Source of the DNA: Ardenticatenaceae bacterium
Lineage (GTDB): Bacteria; Chloroflexota; Anaerolineae; Promineifilales; Promineifilaceae
Direction: 5' to 3'
Length of the DNA stretch: 64,000 bases
Assembly: GCA_020634215.1 (NCBI GenBank)
Contig: JACKCD010000012.1
Coordinates: forward strand, 1-64,000
This document shows, in pieces, positions 24,922 through 33,556 of the stretch. The notes under the pieces are model-generated. The model made no database searches. It had not been told where the DNA came from and worked only from the letters and a program-made list of their open reading frames with translations. A program made the position numbers and the translations under genes. Numbering within the stretch: the first letter of the stretch is position 1; each line of letters starts with the position of its first letter.

Positions 24922-26562
24922 CTATGCACCTCCCAACCAGGCAAACAGGTGGGTAGCAGCCGTTTGGGCAGCCCCCATAAAATTGGCGGCCTGTTGTGCC
25001 GTTTCCAAACGGTTAACGACCGGAGCCACCCCAGCCTCGACCATCGGCGCAATCACCGAGGGAAAGATACCGATAATGACCAAAATAACACAGAAACCAA
25101 CCAGCGTTGCCTTATCAATAGCAAGAATCGGTCGCATATCGTGCCATTTGTGTGGGTCATAATCCCCAAAGAACACAATGCCAACCGCCCGCAGCACATA
25201 AGCCGCTGTAATAACGATAGCAATAGAGGAAACAATGGCGATCCAGGGATAATAATTGGCCGGGTTTAGATTAAATGCCGTTCCAGCCAAACTCATATCA
25301 CCACCGCTCCACACGCCGAGGAAAATGGGAAATTCGGCGATAAAGCCTGACAGTCCTGGCATACCCATAGAAACCAAACCGCCAAGGATAAAGGCCACCA
25401 TCGGCCATTGGAACACCTTGCCCATCCCACTTAGCTCATCCATACTGCGGGTATGGGCTCGGTCATAAACCATCCCGACCACAGAGAAGAAGAGAGCGGT
25501 CATGACACCGTGGCTAACCATTTGGATAGAAGCACCCACAAACCCTTCCAGGTTCATGGCGGCAAACCCCATGGAGACCAACCCCATATGACTCACACTG
25601 GAATACCCAATGAGGTATTTCATGTCGGTTTGGCGCATGGCAATGAAGGAGCCGTATATAACGTTGATGAGTGTAAGCAGGATAATGAAAGGCATCCAAA
25701 AGACGGTGCCTTCGGGCAAAATCTGGATACCAACGCGCATGGAGGCGTAGGCACCGAGTTTCATCAACACCCCAGCGTGAATCATAGAAACGGCCGTTGG
25801 TGCCGCCACGTGCCCATCGGGTGACCAGTTATGGAATGGGAACAAACCTGCCAGAATCGCAAACCCCAAGAACAATGGCATAAACCAAATCACCTGCACA
25901 TCAAACGGGAAATTCGCCTCCGCCCACACGCGCAGATCAAAAGTCATCGGCAAACCCTGCTCCGGCAGCTTGAAATACAGCACCAGGAAGGCGATAAAGG
26001 AGATAAAGCTCCCAATCAGCAGATAGAGCGTCAGCTTCATCGCCGCATATTCGCGCCGTTCCTTCCAGCCCCAGATGACAATCATGACGTACATGGGCAG
26101 CACAGCCAGCTCATAGAAGAAGAAGAGCAAAAAGCCATCTACGGCCACAAACACCCCATGCACACCAGCCACCAGCAGCATAAAGAAGGCAAAAAACTCG
26201 CGGGGACGGTCATCAATGCTCCAGGAGATAAGCGTACCGCCCACCCCCACAATGGCAGTGAGCAGCACCAAGGTGGCACTTAACCCATCAACACCCATGA
26301 TGTAGCCAATACCCAAGCTGGGAATCCACTTAGCCTCTTCCACAAAGAGCAGCGTGTCTGACCACAAAACACCCTGCATGCCAGAAAGTGATTGATAATA
26401 GCCTATGTACACCCCAAGTGAGAGTGCTAAGCCAAGAATCATGGCAGCCAAAGCCAGCATACGAGCATTTTCGCGCCGTTCCTCTGGCAACAGCAAGATA
26501 ACAACTGCTGCCAAAATGGGCGACAGTGTAATGATAGAGAGAAACGGGAATTGCGCTTCCAT
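24922..26562 (-). CDS. nuoM: NADH-quinone oxidoreductase subunit M, first copy
   Basis: This proton-pumping antiporter-like subunit has 546 residues. 'FFFYELAVLPMYVMIVIWG' (TM5 Glu) and 'YAAMKLTLYLLIGSF' are diagnostic. 'PFHNWSPDGHVAAPTAVSMIHAGVLMKLGAYA' is the NuoM Lys helix, and 'IGYSSVSHMGLVSMGFAA' follows. It lies between nuoN and a second nuoM. A GTAATCA-family repeat (26573-26625) separates the two M copies. The copies differ widely in sequence, so this is an old duplication rather than a recent one. Confidence 0.95.
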   Translation of the reverse strand: MEAQFPFLSIITLSPILAAVVILLLPEERRENARMLALAAMILGLALSLGVYIGYYQSLSGMQGVLWSDTLLFVEEAKWIPSLGIGYIMGVDGLSATLVLLTAIVGVGGTLISWSIDDRPREFFAFFMLLVAGVHGVFVAVDGFLLFFFYELAVLPMYVMIVIWGWKERREYAAMKLTLYLLIGSFISFIAFLVLYFKLPEQGLPMTFDLRVWAEANFPFDVQVIWFMPLFLGFAILAGLFPFHNWSPDGHVAAPTAVSMIHAGVLMKLGAYASMRVGIQILPEGTVFWMPFIILLTLINVIYGSFIAMRQTDMKYLIGYSSVSHMGLVSMGFAAMNLEGFVGASIQMVSHGVMTALFFSVVGMVYDRAHTRSMDELSGMGKVFQWPMVAFILGGLVSMGMPGLSGFIAEFPIFLGVWSGGDMSLAGTAFNLNPANYYPWIAIVSSIAIVITAAYVLRAVGIVFFGDYDPHKWHDMRPILAIDKATLVGFCVILVIIGIFPSVIAPMVEAGVAPVVNRLETAQQAANFMGAAQTAATHLFAWLGGA

Positions 26563-26572
26563 ACTTTCTCCA

Positions 26573-26626
26573 GTAAGCGATAATCAGTAACGGTAATCTT
26601 CTGTGATTTCCTGATTACCGATTACT
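26573..26626. repeat. GTAATCA-family inverted repeat between two nuoM genes
   Basis: CGATAATCAGTAACGGTAATC faces GATTACCGATTACT over a short centre. It fills the 63-base gap between the tandem nuoM genes. Confidence 0.65.
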
Positions 26627-28176
26627 TAAAACAAATTCTTTACTGTATCGTTGATGAACACCAAGACCCACTGCGGCCACACACCCAAACTGAGCATGAG
26701 TGCCATCAGCGGCCAAATAACCAGATGTTCACGCAACGTCATGTCGGTTAAACCTTTCCACTTCTCGTTAACAGGGCCATGCAGCGTCGCCCCAATTGCC
26801 TTGAGAATATAGGCACCTGTCATAAGCAAACCCAGCATGGAGATGGCAAGCTGAACCGTGAAGATGTTCCAACTGCCACGCACCACCAAGAATTCGCTGA
26901 CAAACCCGTTCAAACCGGGCAAACCGAGCGAAGCCATGCTGGTAAAAATCAGGATGGTGCCGTACACGGGCAAAATCGTCCAGATGCCACCAAACTGCTT
27001 TAGGTCACGGGTGTGGGCGCGGTCATAAATGACCCCCACCAGGAAAAACATCCCAGCCGCCGACAGCCCGTGGTTAAACATTTGGAAGATAGCCCCGTTG
27101 GTTGCTATAATCGCATCATTGGACAAATGCTCATTGGCACCGTCAACGCCATAGGCATAAGCCATGACCGCTAACCCCAACACCACAAAGCCCATATGGT
27201 TGATGGACGAGTAGGCAACCAGCCGTTTAAAGTCCCATTGTCCAAAGGCGGCAAACCCACCGAGAACAATACTGAGCATCCCTAACACTGCCAAAACGCC
27301 AGCAGCGGTGTGGGCTTGTTCGGGGAACAAAGGAATGACAAGGCGAATAAAGCCATAGGCACCCAGTTTGAGCAGCACGCCAGCCAGAATCATGGAACCG
27401 GCCGTTGGAGCTTGGGTGTGGGCATCGGGCAACCAGGTATGAAAGGGCCAAATGGGCACTTTGATGGCAAAAGCAATCATAAATGCCCAAAAAGCGATGG
27501 ACTTCACCAGCCCCGCGTTGATACCTGTGTTTGCCAACGTAGCCGTATTGGGCGTGCTAACCCAAACCTTCATCAGCTCCAACAGGTCAAACGTACCCAT
27601 GGAAATGCCCATCACCTGAATGGAGAGGAGCAGCCCCAAGCTACCGGCCATGGTGTAGATGAAGAATTTGAAGGAAGCGTAGTCACGATCCTTCCCACCC
27701 CAAATTTTGATGAGGAAGTACATTGGCACCAGCCCAAACTCCCAAAAGATGAAGAAGATCATCAGGTCGAGGGAGGCAAACAGGCCGAGCATGGCGGTTT
27801 CCATCACCAAAAACAGGCTCATGTACATTCGCACCTTGTCGTCAATGTCGAAGGAGGCCAAAATGGCAATGGGGGTGAGAATGGTGGTGAGCAAGAACAT
27901 GGTGAGGCTAATGCCGTCAATCCCCATGTGGTAGCTGGCTCCAATAGCGGGAAACCATTCGGCCTGCACCTCGAAGGCAAACCCACCAGCAAAGCGGTAT
28001 TGCGCGTCGTAGGTGAACCACATGATGAGTACTAGCACCAGCGGCACCAGGCTAAGCACCAAGGCCAGCCGCCGAATCAGATTCTTTTCATCCTCTGGCA
28101 GAACAAACACGATGAGTGCCGACAGCAAAGGGAAGAAAACAATAAGATTTAGGAGGTTATCTTGAATAAAGTCCAT
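26626..28176 (-). CDS. nuoM: NADH-quinone oxidoreductase subunit M, second copy
   Basis: This second M-type antiporter subunit has 516 residues. 'IFFIFWEFGLVPMYFLIKIWGG' gives the TM5 glutamate, and 'YASFKFFIYTMAGSLGLL' the lysine. 'PFHTWLPDAHTQAPTAGSMILAGVLLKLGAYGFIR' is the standard NuoM signature, closer to the textbook form than the first copy. It follows nuoL by 15 bases. A complex I with L, two Ms and N would contain one more proton channel than the standard enzyme, if both copies are built in. Confidence 0.95.
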   Translation of the reverse strand: MDFIQDNLLNLIVFFPLLSALIVFVLPEDEKNLIRRLALVLSLVPLVLVLIMWFTYDAQYRFAGGFAFEVQAEWFPAIGASYHMGIDGISLTMFLLTTILTPIAILASFDIDDKVRMYMSLFLVMETAMLGLFASLDLMIFFIFWEFGLVPMYFLIKIWGGKDRDYASFKFFIYTMAGSLGLLLSIQVMGISMGTFDLLELMKVWVSTPNTATLANTGINAGLVKSIAFWAFMIAFAIKVPIWPFHTWLPDAHTQAPTAGSMILAGVLLKLGAYGFIRLVIPLFPEQAHTAAGVLAVLGMLSIVLGGFAAFGQWDFKRLVAYSSINHMGFVVLGLAVMAYAYGVDGANEHLSNDAIIATNGAIFQMFNHGLSAAGMFFLVGVIYDRAHTRDLKQFGGIWTILPVYGTILIFTSMASLGLPGLNGFVSEFLVVRGSWNIFTVQLAISMLGLLMTGAYILKAIGATLHGPVNEKWKGLTDMTLREHLVIWPLMALMLSLGVWPQWVLVFINDTVKNLF

Positions 28177-28191
28177 GAGTTCTCCTAAAGG

Positions 28192-30453
28192 TTAGAAAAG
28201 GGTGGCAAACAGATCATAGTTTATCGCTAGGATAAGCACGATCAGTGCCGAAGCCAGGAGCATGGAGACAAGGGTGTACTCCTGAATGCGCCCAGTTTGG
28301 AAGTAACGCAGTTCACGCACTGTTTTAAGGAATTGGTCTTTGACCCAATCCACACCATCGCCAAAGATCATCATTTCGGCGCGGCGGGCGTAGTAGCCGA
28401 TGGTGAAGAAGGTGCGAGCTACCAGGTGAATAATGCCGTCAATGATCCCTTTGTCCATGAATTCATAGACAATGACCTCAGAGAAGTAAACAACGGGGCG
28501 GATAAAAACGATTTGGTATAGTTCATCCCAGTACCATTTGTTTTGCAGGAAGGGGTAGAGGGCACCGAGGGGCTTGATGAGGGGGTCGGGTTGGCCTTCT
28601 GCGAGTGGTTTACGGCCGTAAATCCAGTACCCTACCCCAATGCCACCCAAGGCCACAACCAGCGATGCAATCAACGGCACCCATTGGAACGGCAGCACCT
28701 CTAACCCATGCCCAACCAGATGCAGGGTTTCCAGTTCGTGCATCGTTTCCTCAATGGTGGCGGCTACAAAGTGGTGGAAGAAGTTGTTGTTGACAATTGG
28801 CCCCAGCACCGGGAACTCTTCAGGAATACCAAACCAGCCGGCCGCAATCGCAAACACTGACAGTGCCATCAACGGAACCGTCATAAAACGACTGCTCTCG
28901 TGAGCATGTTCAGCCAGTTGGTGGCGTGGTTTGCCCAAGAAAGTAAGGCTCAGTTGGCGCGTGGTATAGAAAGCGGTGAGGAACGCCGCCAGTGCCAGCA
29001 CAATGAAGACAAACAGGCCGGCCGGGTTTTGGTGATGCGCCCATTGATACCAGGCATCGGCAAAGATTTCGTCCTTTGACCAGAAACCAGCCGTGACAAT
29101 GGGCAACCCAGAAAGTGCCATACCACCAATAACAAACGCCCAAAAGGTGATGGGCATTTTATCCTTGAGACCGCCCATGAAGCGCATGTCCTGCGGGTCG
29201 GTGTGGTGGTCGTGGGTGTGTTCCGCCCCATGCTCCATGCCGTGGATGACGGAGCCAGAGGAAAGGAAGAGCAAAGCCTTGAAGAAGGCGTGGGTAATAA
29301 GGTGGAAGGCGGCGGCGATATAGGCACCAATGCCGATGGCAGCTACCATAAAGCCAAGCTGGGAAATGGTGGAGTAGGCCAGTACGCCCTTCACGTCATT
29401 TTGTGCTACAGCAATGGTGGCCGCCATGAGGGCGGTGAAGGCACCGATGCCAGCAATGACCCAACCTACGCCGGGATTTCCCTCGATGCCAACGGCGATG
29501 AGGGGGAAGATACGAACGATAAGGTAGATACCAGCCGAAACCATTGCCGCCGCATGGATGGTGGCGCTAACGGGCGTAGGGCCTTCCATTGCGTCGGGCA
29601 ACCAGACGTGGAGCGGCCACTGAGCCGATTTACCGACCGTACCGGTGAAAAGCAGCAGGGCCATAATACCCAAGGCACCTACACCAACCATTTCGGCGGC
29701 GTGTTCCAACCCGTGCGCCGACAGTGCCTCGGAGAAGTTAAGGGTGCCAAAGGCACTGTAGAAAAAGACAATGCCCAGCATCATCACCACATCGGCCACG
29801 CGGGTGGTCATGAATGCTTTGACAGCAGCCTGACGCGGGGGAATGTGGGGAATGCCGCCCGGTTCGATATGGTAGTTTCGTGCATACCAGAAGCCGATGA
29901 GTGAGTAGGAGCAGAAGCCCATGATTTCCCAGCCGATGAAGAGCAGTAGCAGGTTGTCGGCGACAACCAAGAGCAGCATGGCTCCGGCGAAGAGGGACAT
30001 ATAGGCGAAAAAGCGAGAGAACATCGGCTCCTCTTCGCTAGGGTGTGGGGGAACACCACGTTTGTGGGCGGGGCCTTGACCGTAGTTGTGGTAGCCAACG
30101 CTGTAGATGAAGATCATAAAGACAGCGAAGGGAACCATGAAGAGCATAACGGCCGTTAATGGGTCAACCGCCACACCCATTTTCAGCCAATTGCCAGATG
30201 AAAACGCCCCAATTGGAATCCAATTAAGCGCACTTTGGACAACCGTTGGGTGTTCTGCCAAATGGTGCGGGTCTTCCGCAAACAGGTTGAACGCAACCGT
30301 CCACCCCATGATTAATGAGGCAATGACCCCCGCCCAAGCCAACAGCCAGCTTAACGTCCGATTATGCTTGGTGAACAGCACAATCAGGAAGAACACCAGC
30401 AGCGGCCCGGCAGGAATAAGCCAGGTGAGGGTTTGTAATGTTTCTTCGTTCAT
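28192..30453 (-). CDS. nuoL: NADH-quinone oxidoreductase subunit L, long form
   Basis: This distal antiporter subunit with the lateral helix has 753 residues against about 610 in E. coli (from memory). The core is standard ('LLLFIGWEIMGFCSYSLIGFW', 'WPLHVWLPDAMEGPTPVSATIHAAAMVSAG'). Between WYWDELYQIVFIRP (640-653) and the last helix (GRIQEYTLVSM, from 721) lie 67 residues. I recall 35-38 residues in E. coli NuoL and Thermus Nqo12. The lateral-helix region is therefore about 30 residues longer, as expected if it must reach over an additional NuoM. Confidence 0.95.
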   Translation of the reverse strand: MNEETLQTLTWLIPAGPLLVFFLIVLFTKHNRTLSWLLAWAGVIASLIMGWTVAFNLFAEDPHHLAEHPTVVQSALNWIPIGAFSSGNWLKMGVAVDPLTAVMLFMVPFAVFMIFIYSVGYHNYGQGPAHKRGVPPHPSEEEPMFSRFFAYMSLFAGAMLLLVVADNLLLLFIGWEIMGFCSYSLIGFWYARNYHIEPGGIPHIPPRQAAVKAFMTTRVADVVMMLGIVFFYSAFGTLNFSEALSAHGLEHAAEMVGVGALGIMALLLFTGTVGKSAQWPLHVWLPDAMEGPTPVSATIHAAAMVSAGIYLIVRIFPLIAVGIEGNPGVGWVIAGIGAFTALMAATIAVAQNDVKGVLAYSTISQLGFMVAAIGIGAYIAAAFHLITHAFFKALLFLSSGSVIHGMEHGAEHTHDHHTDPQDMRFMGGLKDKMPITFWAFVIGGMALSGLPIVTAGFWSKDEIFADAWYQWAHHQNPAGLFVFIVLALAAFLTAFYTTRQLSLTFLGKPRHQLAEHAHESSRFMTVPLMALSVFAIAAGWFGIPEEFPVLGPIVNNNFFHHFVAATIEETMHELETLHLVGHGLEVLPFQWVPLIASLVVALGGIGVGYWIYGRKPLAEGQPDPLIKPLGALYPFLQNKWYWDELYQIVFIRPVVYFSEVIVYEFMDKGIIDGIIHLVARTFFTIGYYARRAEMMIFGDGVDWVKDQFLKTVRELRYFQTGRIQEYTLVSMLLASALIVLILAINYDLFATLF

Positions 30454-30505
30454 ACGTGTAAGAGATTAGAGATAGGGAAACCCGCTCAACAATCTCCTCC
30501 TCCTC

Positions 30506-30814
30506 CTAATTCTTCAACAGGTCAAGCTCTTCAGCCACAACTGAGTCGCGGTTGCGGTAAACCGAGATAATGAGCGCCAGGCCAACGGCCGCTTCGGCGG
30601 CGGCCACGGTAAGGACAAAGATAGCCCAGGCCATACCCGTTACCTGATCGGGTGCCAGATAGCGCCAGAAAGCAACCAAGTTGATATTTACAGCGTTCAG
30701 CATGAGTTCAACCGACATGAGAATGGCGACCGCGTTACGGCGGGCAAAGACACCATATAATCCCATGCTAAAGAGCAAGGCAGCAACAATGAGGTACCAG
30801 GACAATGGAATCAT
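30506..30814 (-). CDS. nuoK: NADH-quinone oxidoreductase subunit K
   Basis: This small membrane subunit has 102 residues and three helices. 'AVAILMSVELMLNAVNINLVAF' carries the two conserved glutamate positions in TM2-TM3 ('FVLTVAAAEAAVGLALII' supplies the second). It overlaps the upstream nuoJ by 4 bases (ATGA type), so the two are coupled. Confidence 0.96.
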   Translation of the reverse strand: MIPLSWYLIVAALLFSMGLYGVFARRNAVAILMSVELMLNAVNINLVAFWRYLAPDQVTGMAWAIFVLTVAAAEAAVGLALIISVYRNRDSVVAEELDLLKN

Positions 30815-31356
30815 GCCACATCCTCCGGTTTCGGCCAGGCAACGATGATGGCCCCGACCATAGCCGCCAGCAGCAAAATGGAGGCTAGTTCAAAGGGAAT
30901 GACGTAACCATCAGCCCCAACAAAAGCACTGCCTAAATTGACTACTGTATCTTGCAAGACGGCATCAGCAACGGCCGTTTTTGCCGCCAACGGCACAGAG
31001 TTGCTGGCGGTCAAAGGCCACACATAAACGATGGCACTAAACAAAATGGCAAACACGGTAACAGATGCTGCCAACGCCAGCAAAAACTGCGAATTAAACG
31101 GATCTTCAGTTGTCTGCATCATGCGCCGGGTGAGCATGATGGCAAATATAATAAGAATCGAGATCGCCCCAATATAGATGAGGAGCTGCGCCGCCGCCAA
31201 GAAGCCAGCATCCAGCGACAGGTAAATTGCCGCCACACCCAGGAACGAAATCATGAGAGCCAGCGCCCCGTGGAACAGGTTGCGGTTTGTCACCACAATG
31301 AACCCGGCACCCAGGGCAAGAATGCTCCCGATAATAAATGTGATCTGTTCAGCCAT
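30811..31356 (-). CDS. nuoJ: NADH-quinone oxidoreductase subunit J
   Basis: This 181-residue membrane subunit has five helices. 'GALALMISFLGVAAIYLSLDAGFLAAAQLLIYIGAISILIIFAIML' is the NuoJ core with the pi-bulge TM3 glycine region. 'PFELASILLLAAMVGAIIVAWP' closes the protein. It lies between nuoH and nuoK. Confidence 0.95.
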   Translation of the reverse strand: MAEQITFIIGSILALGAGFIVVTNRNLFHGALALMISFLGVAAIYLSLDAGFLAAAQLLIYIGAISILIIFAIMLTRRMMQTTEDPFNSQFLLALAASVTVFAILFSAIVYVWPLTASNSVPLAAKTAVADAVLQDTVVNLGSAFVGADGYVIPFELASILLLAAMVGAIIVAWPKPEDVA

Positions 31357-31379
31357 GTCAGAACATCTCCCTCCAAAAA

Positions 31380-32639
31380 TTAGTCGGCATGTGCCGGGGC
31401 AGTCACACGGGCTGCATCACGCGCCGCAGCCTCTGCCTCATAATCCTGACGTGCCGTTTTGGCGCGTCGCCGCAAGATTTCAATGGTTGCCCAACCAATG
31501 AGCAGATTGCTCACAAGATGAATCCCCATTCGGACTACTTCGTTGCTGCCACCTACCAAGCCTACTTCAACCAACACTTTGTCCAGAATGACCACAACAA
31601 AGATCAGGACGATGGACAAGGGTACCAGGAACTTCCAGCCAAAGTTTAGCAGTTGGTCAATGCGGAAGCGAGGTAACGTGGCGCGAATCCACATGAAGAG
31701 GAAGAAAACAACGGCCGTTTTCCCTGCAATCACCAAAAAGCCCAAAATACGCCCTAACTGCAACCCATTCAATACCACATTTTCCAAACCAAACAACCGG
31801 TACCCACTCCAATACGCCGTCACGAATAAAGCCGACATAAAGATGATGCCGATATATTCTGCCGCCATAAACAGACCAAAAACCATTCCCGTGTATTCGG
31901 TATGAAACCCAGCAATAATTTCTGATTCTGCTTCTAGCAAGTCAAACGGCGAACGCCCTGTTTCTGCCAGTGAAGCCACAAAGAAAATCACGGCTGACAG
32001 GGGCGCGTAAAAGAAAAAGGGAATGGGCTGTGCTTCCACCAACCCCACTGTAGACATGGAGCGAGCCAGCAAAATAGGCACCAAGATAGACAAAATCATT
32101 GGCACTTCGTAGCTGACCAACTGCGCCACCGAGCGGAACGCCCCTAGCAACGCATATTTGTTGTTGGAACCCCATCCCGCCAGCAGCAGTGCCACCACTG
32201 ACACCGAGCTAATAGAAAGAACGTAGAAAACGCCCACGTTGAGGTCTACACCAATCAGCCCGGGCGCAAAAGGCAGTACGGCAAAAAGCAGTAATGAGGT
32301 CATCAAACTTAGGATGGGGGCAGCAAAATAGGCGATGCGGTCAGCCCCAGCCGGGATGATCATCTCCTTGGTCATCATTTTGACCACATCGGCCACCATT
32401 TGCAGTTGACCAAAACGACCACCTACGCGGTTCGGGCCAATGCGGTCTTGCATCCGCGCCAACACCTTGCGCTCTGTCCACCCCAAAAGGAACACGAGGA
32501 GCAGAGCAAAGGTGGAGACGGTTAAAATGGCGATGATGTCGAGCACAACCTCGACCCACGGCGCGTTACCCCACACAGAGCGCAGGTAATCGAAGACTGT
32601 TAGGTCTAACAGTTTAGGAAAAAGTTCAGCAATATTCAT
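31380..32639 (-). CDS. nuoH: NADH-quinone oxidoreductase subunit H
   Basis: This subunit joins the membrane arm to the quinone chamber. 'RMQDRIGPNRVGGRFGQLQMVADVVKMMTKE' and the glutamate-rich loop 'ETGRSPFDLLEAESEIIAGFHTEYTGM' are diagnostic. At 419 residues it is longer than the E. coli protein (about 325), mostly because of a C-terminal tail with an additional hydrophobic segment and an Ala/Arg-rich end. A terminator-like hairpin lies between it and nuoA. Confidence 0.95.
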   Translation of the reverse strand: MNIAELFPKLLDLTVFDYLRSVWGNAPWVEVVLDIIAILTVSTFALLLVFLLGWTERKVLARMQDRIGPNRVGGRFGQLQMVADVVKMMTKEMIIPAGADRIAYFAAPILSLMTSLLLFAVLPFAPGLIGVDLNVGVFYVLSISSVSVVALLLAGWGSNNKYALLGAFRSVAQLVSYEVPMILSILVPILLARSMSTVGLVEAQPIPFFFYAPLSAVIFFVASLAETGRSPFDLLEAESEIIAGFHTEYTGMVFGLFMAAEYIGIIFMSALFVTAYWSGYRLFGLENVVLNGLQLGRILGFLVIAGKTAVVFFLFMWIRATLPRFRIDQLLNFGWKFLVPLSIVLIFVVVILDKVLVEVGLVGGSNEVVRMGIHLVSNLLIGWATIEILRRRAKTARQDYEAEAAARDAARVTAPAHAD

Positions 32640-32708
32640 GTTCTATACCCTTTGGAAATGGGGCAAAGCCACCAAATTGGTTGCAATATAGAAACAGCAA
32701 CAACCTAC

Positions 32709-32762
32709 CAAGCGAAACTTGCTTCGCTTGCAGGCAAAAAAATGGGTCTGCCTAGACCCATT
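32709..32762 (-). terminator. Intrinsic terminator/attenuator between nuoA and nuoH
   Basis: On the minus strand AATGGGTCT - AGGC - AGACCCATT is followed at once by TTTTT. This 9-bp perfect stem contains the nuoA stop codon (TAG). A second hairpin, CAAGCGAA - GCAAGT - TTCGCTTG (32730-32709), follows before nuoH. It would reduce transcription of the remaining nuo genes relative to nuoA. Confidence 0.75.
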
Positions 32763-33108
32763 CCAAAACACCGCGACTCCAGGCATAGGCCAAACCATCT
32801 GCCAGGAGGAAAACAAAGAGGACGGTTGCCCCAATGGCAAACACGCCCAACTGCCCAAAGGCGGCGGCGATGGGAAATAGGAAAACGGCTTCAATATCGA
32901 AGATAACAAACACAAGGGCGTAGATGTAGTATTGGACTTTAAACTGTACCCATGTGTCACCAACGGTTTCGATACCGCATTCGTAGGTTTGCTGCTTGAT
33001 GTAGTTGGGTTTATGTGGCCCAAGCAAGCGATTAATAATGATTGGCGCACCCGGAAGAATGGGGGCCAAGAGGACGAATAGTGCGATAAATTGCCACTCT
33101 GCAAACAC
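32752..33108 (-). CDS. nuoA: NADH-quinone oxidoreductase subunit A
   Basis: This 118-residue, three-helix subunit sits at the heel of complex I. 'KQQTYECGIETVGDTWVQFKVQYYIYALVFVIFDIEAVFLFP' is the family signature, with the Cys/Glu loop. It begins with GTG after GGAGAAGAG. It is the first gene of the cluster; nuoB, C, D and I would normally come next but are absent. A longer overlapping frame at 32643-33128 is a shadow. Confidence 0.95.
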   Translation of the reverse strand: MFAEWQFIALFVLLAPILPGAPIIINRLLGPHKPNYIKQQTYECGIETVGDTWVQFKVQYYIYALVFVIFDIEAVFLFPIAAAFGQLGVFAIGATVLFVFLLADGLAYAWSRGVLEWV

Positions 33109-33159
33109 GGTTTTCTCTTCTCCTTCACAAGAACTCGTTCGTTTGTGAAATCTGTCTCA

Positions 33160-33188
33160 TTTATAGCACATGCGATGGGCTAGGGCAA
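33160..33188 (-). promoter_or_regulatory. Extended -10 promoter for nuoA
   Basis: Minus strand: TTGCCC (33188-33183), 17-base spacer, TGCTATAAA with box at 33165-33160. The start would lie near 33153, giving a leader of about 45 bases. The rest of 33189-33556 holds one AACGGCCGTT (33206) and nothing else that I can support. Confidence 0.6.
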
Positions 33189-33556
33189 TTAAAGGTGGAA
33201 ATTGAAACGGCCGTTTTTTGCCACCAATGTCAATAATCTTGGTAATACCTGCCTAAAACGACAGAATCTGAACCTTGCAGGTTTGTGCCATCCCCTTGGG
33301 CGTGACTTTTGCAGACAATAAGCGTCAAACCAATTACACAGGGCAGATAAAGTTCACTGCAATTTTATGCCGCTTTTCACGATATTATTTTATACTGCAT
33401 CTGGTTTTTGGTAATTATTTCGATTGGTCTTTGTCAAAAATGGGTGGAGCCGGCGGCTCAAGGGATTTTGACAAGGGCTTTTTCTTTATAGAAGTACTTG
33501 ATTTTTGGCAACGGTCTGTAGTTTGCTGACCAGACATTGCCTAGTATGAAGGAACT

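Noticed and set aside
28610..28625. TTTACGGCCGTAAA inside nuoL as another copy of the genomic palindrome
   Set aside because: It is palindromic but differs at the second and ninth positions of the 10-mer, so it was not counted. Other near copies (6536, 16745, 34805, 61941) were left out as well.
32643..33128. Long minus-strand open frame covering nuoA
   Set aside because: Its sequence lacks any family pattern, while the overlapping frame at 32752-33108 is unmistakably NuoA with promoter and ribosome-binding site.
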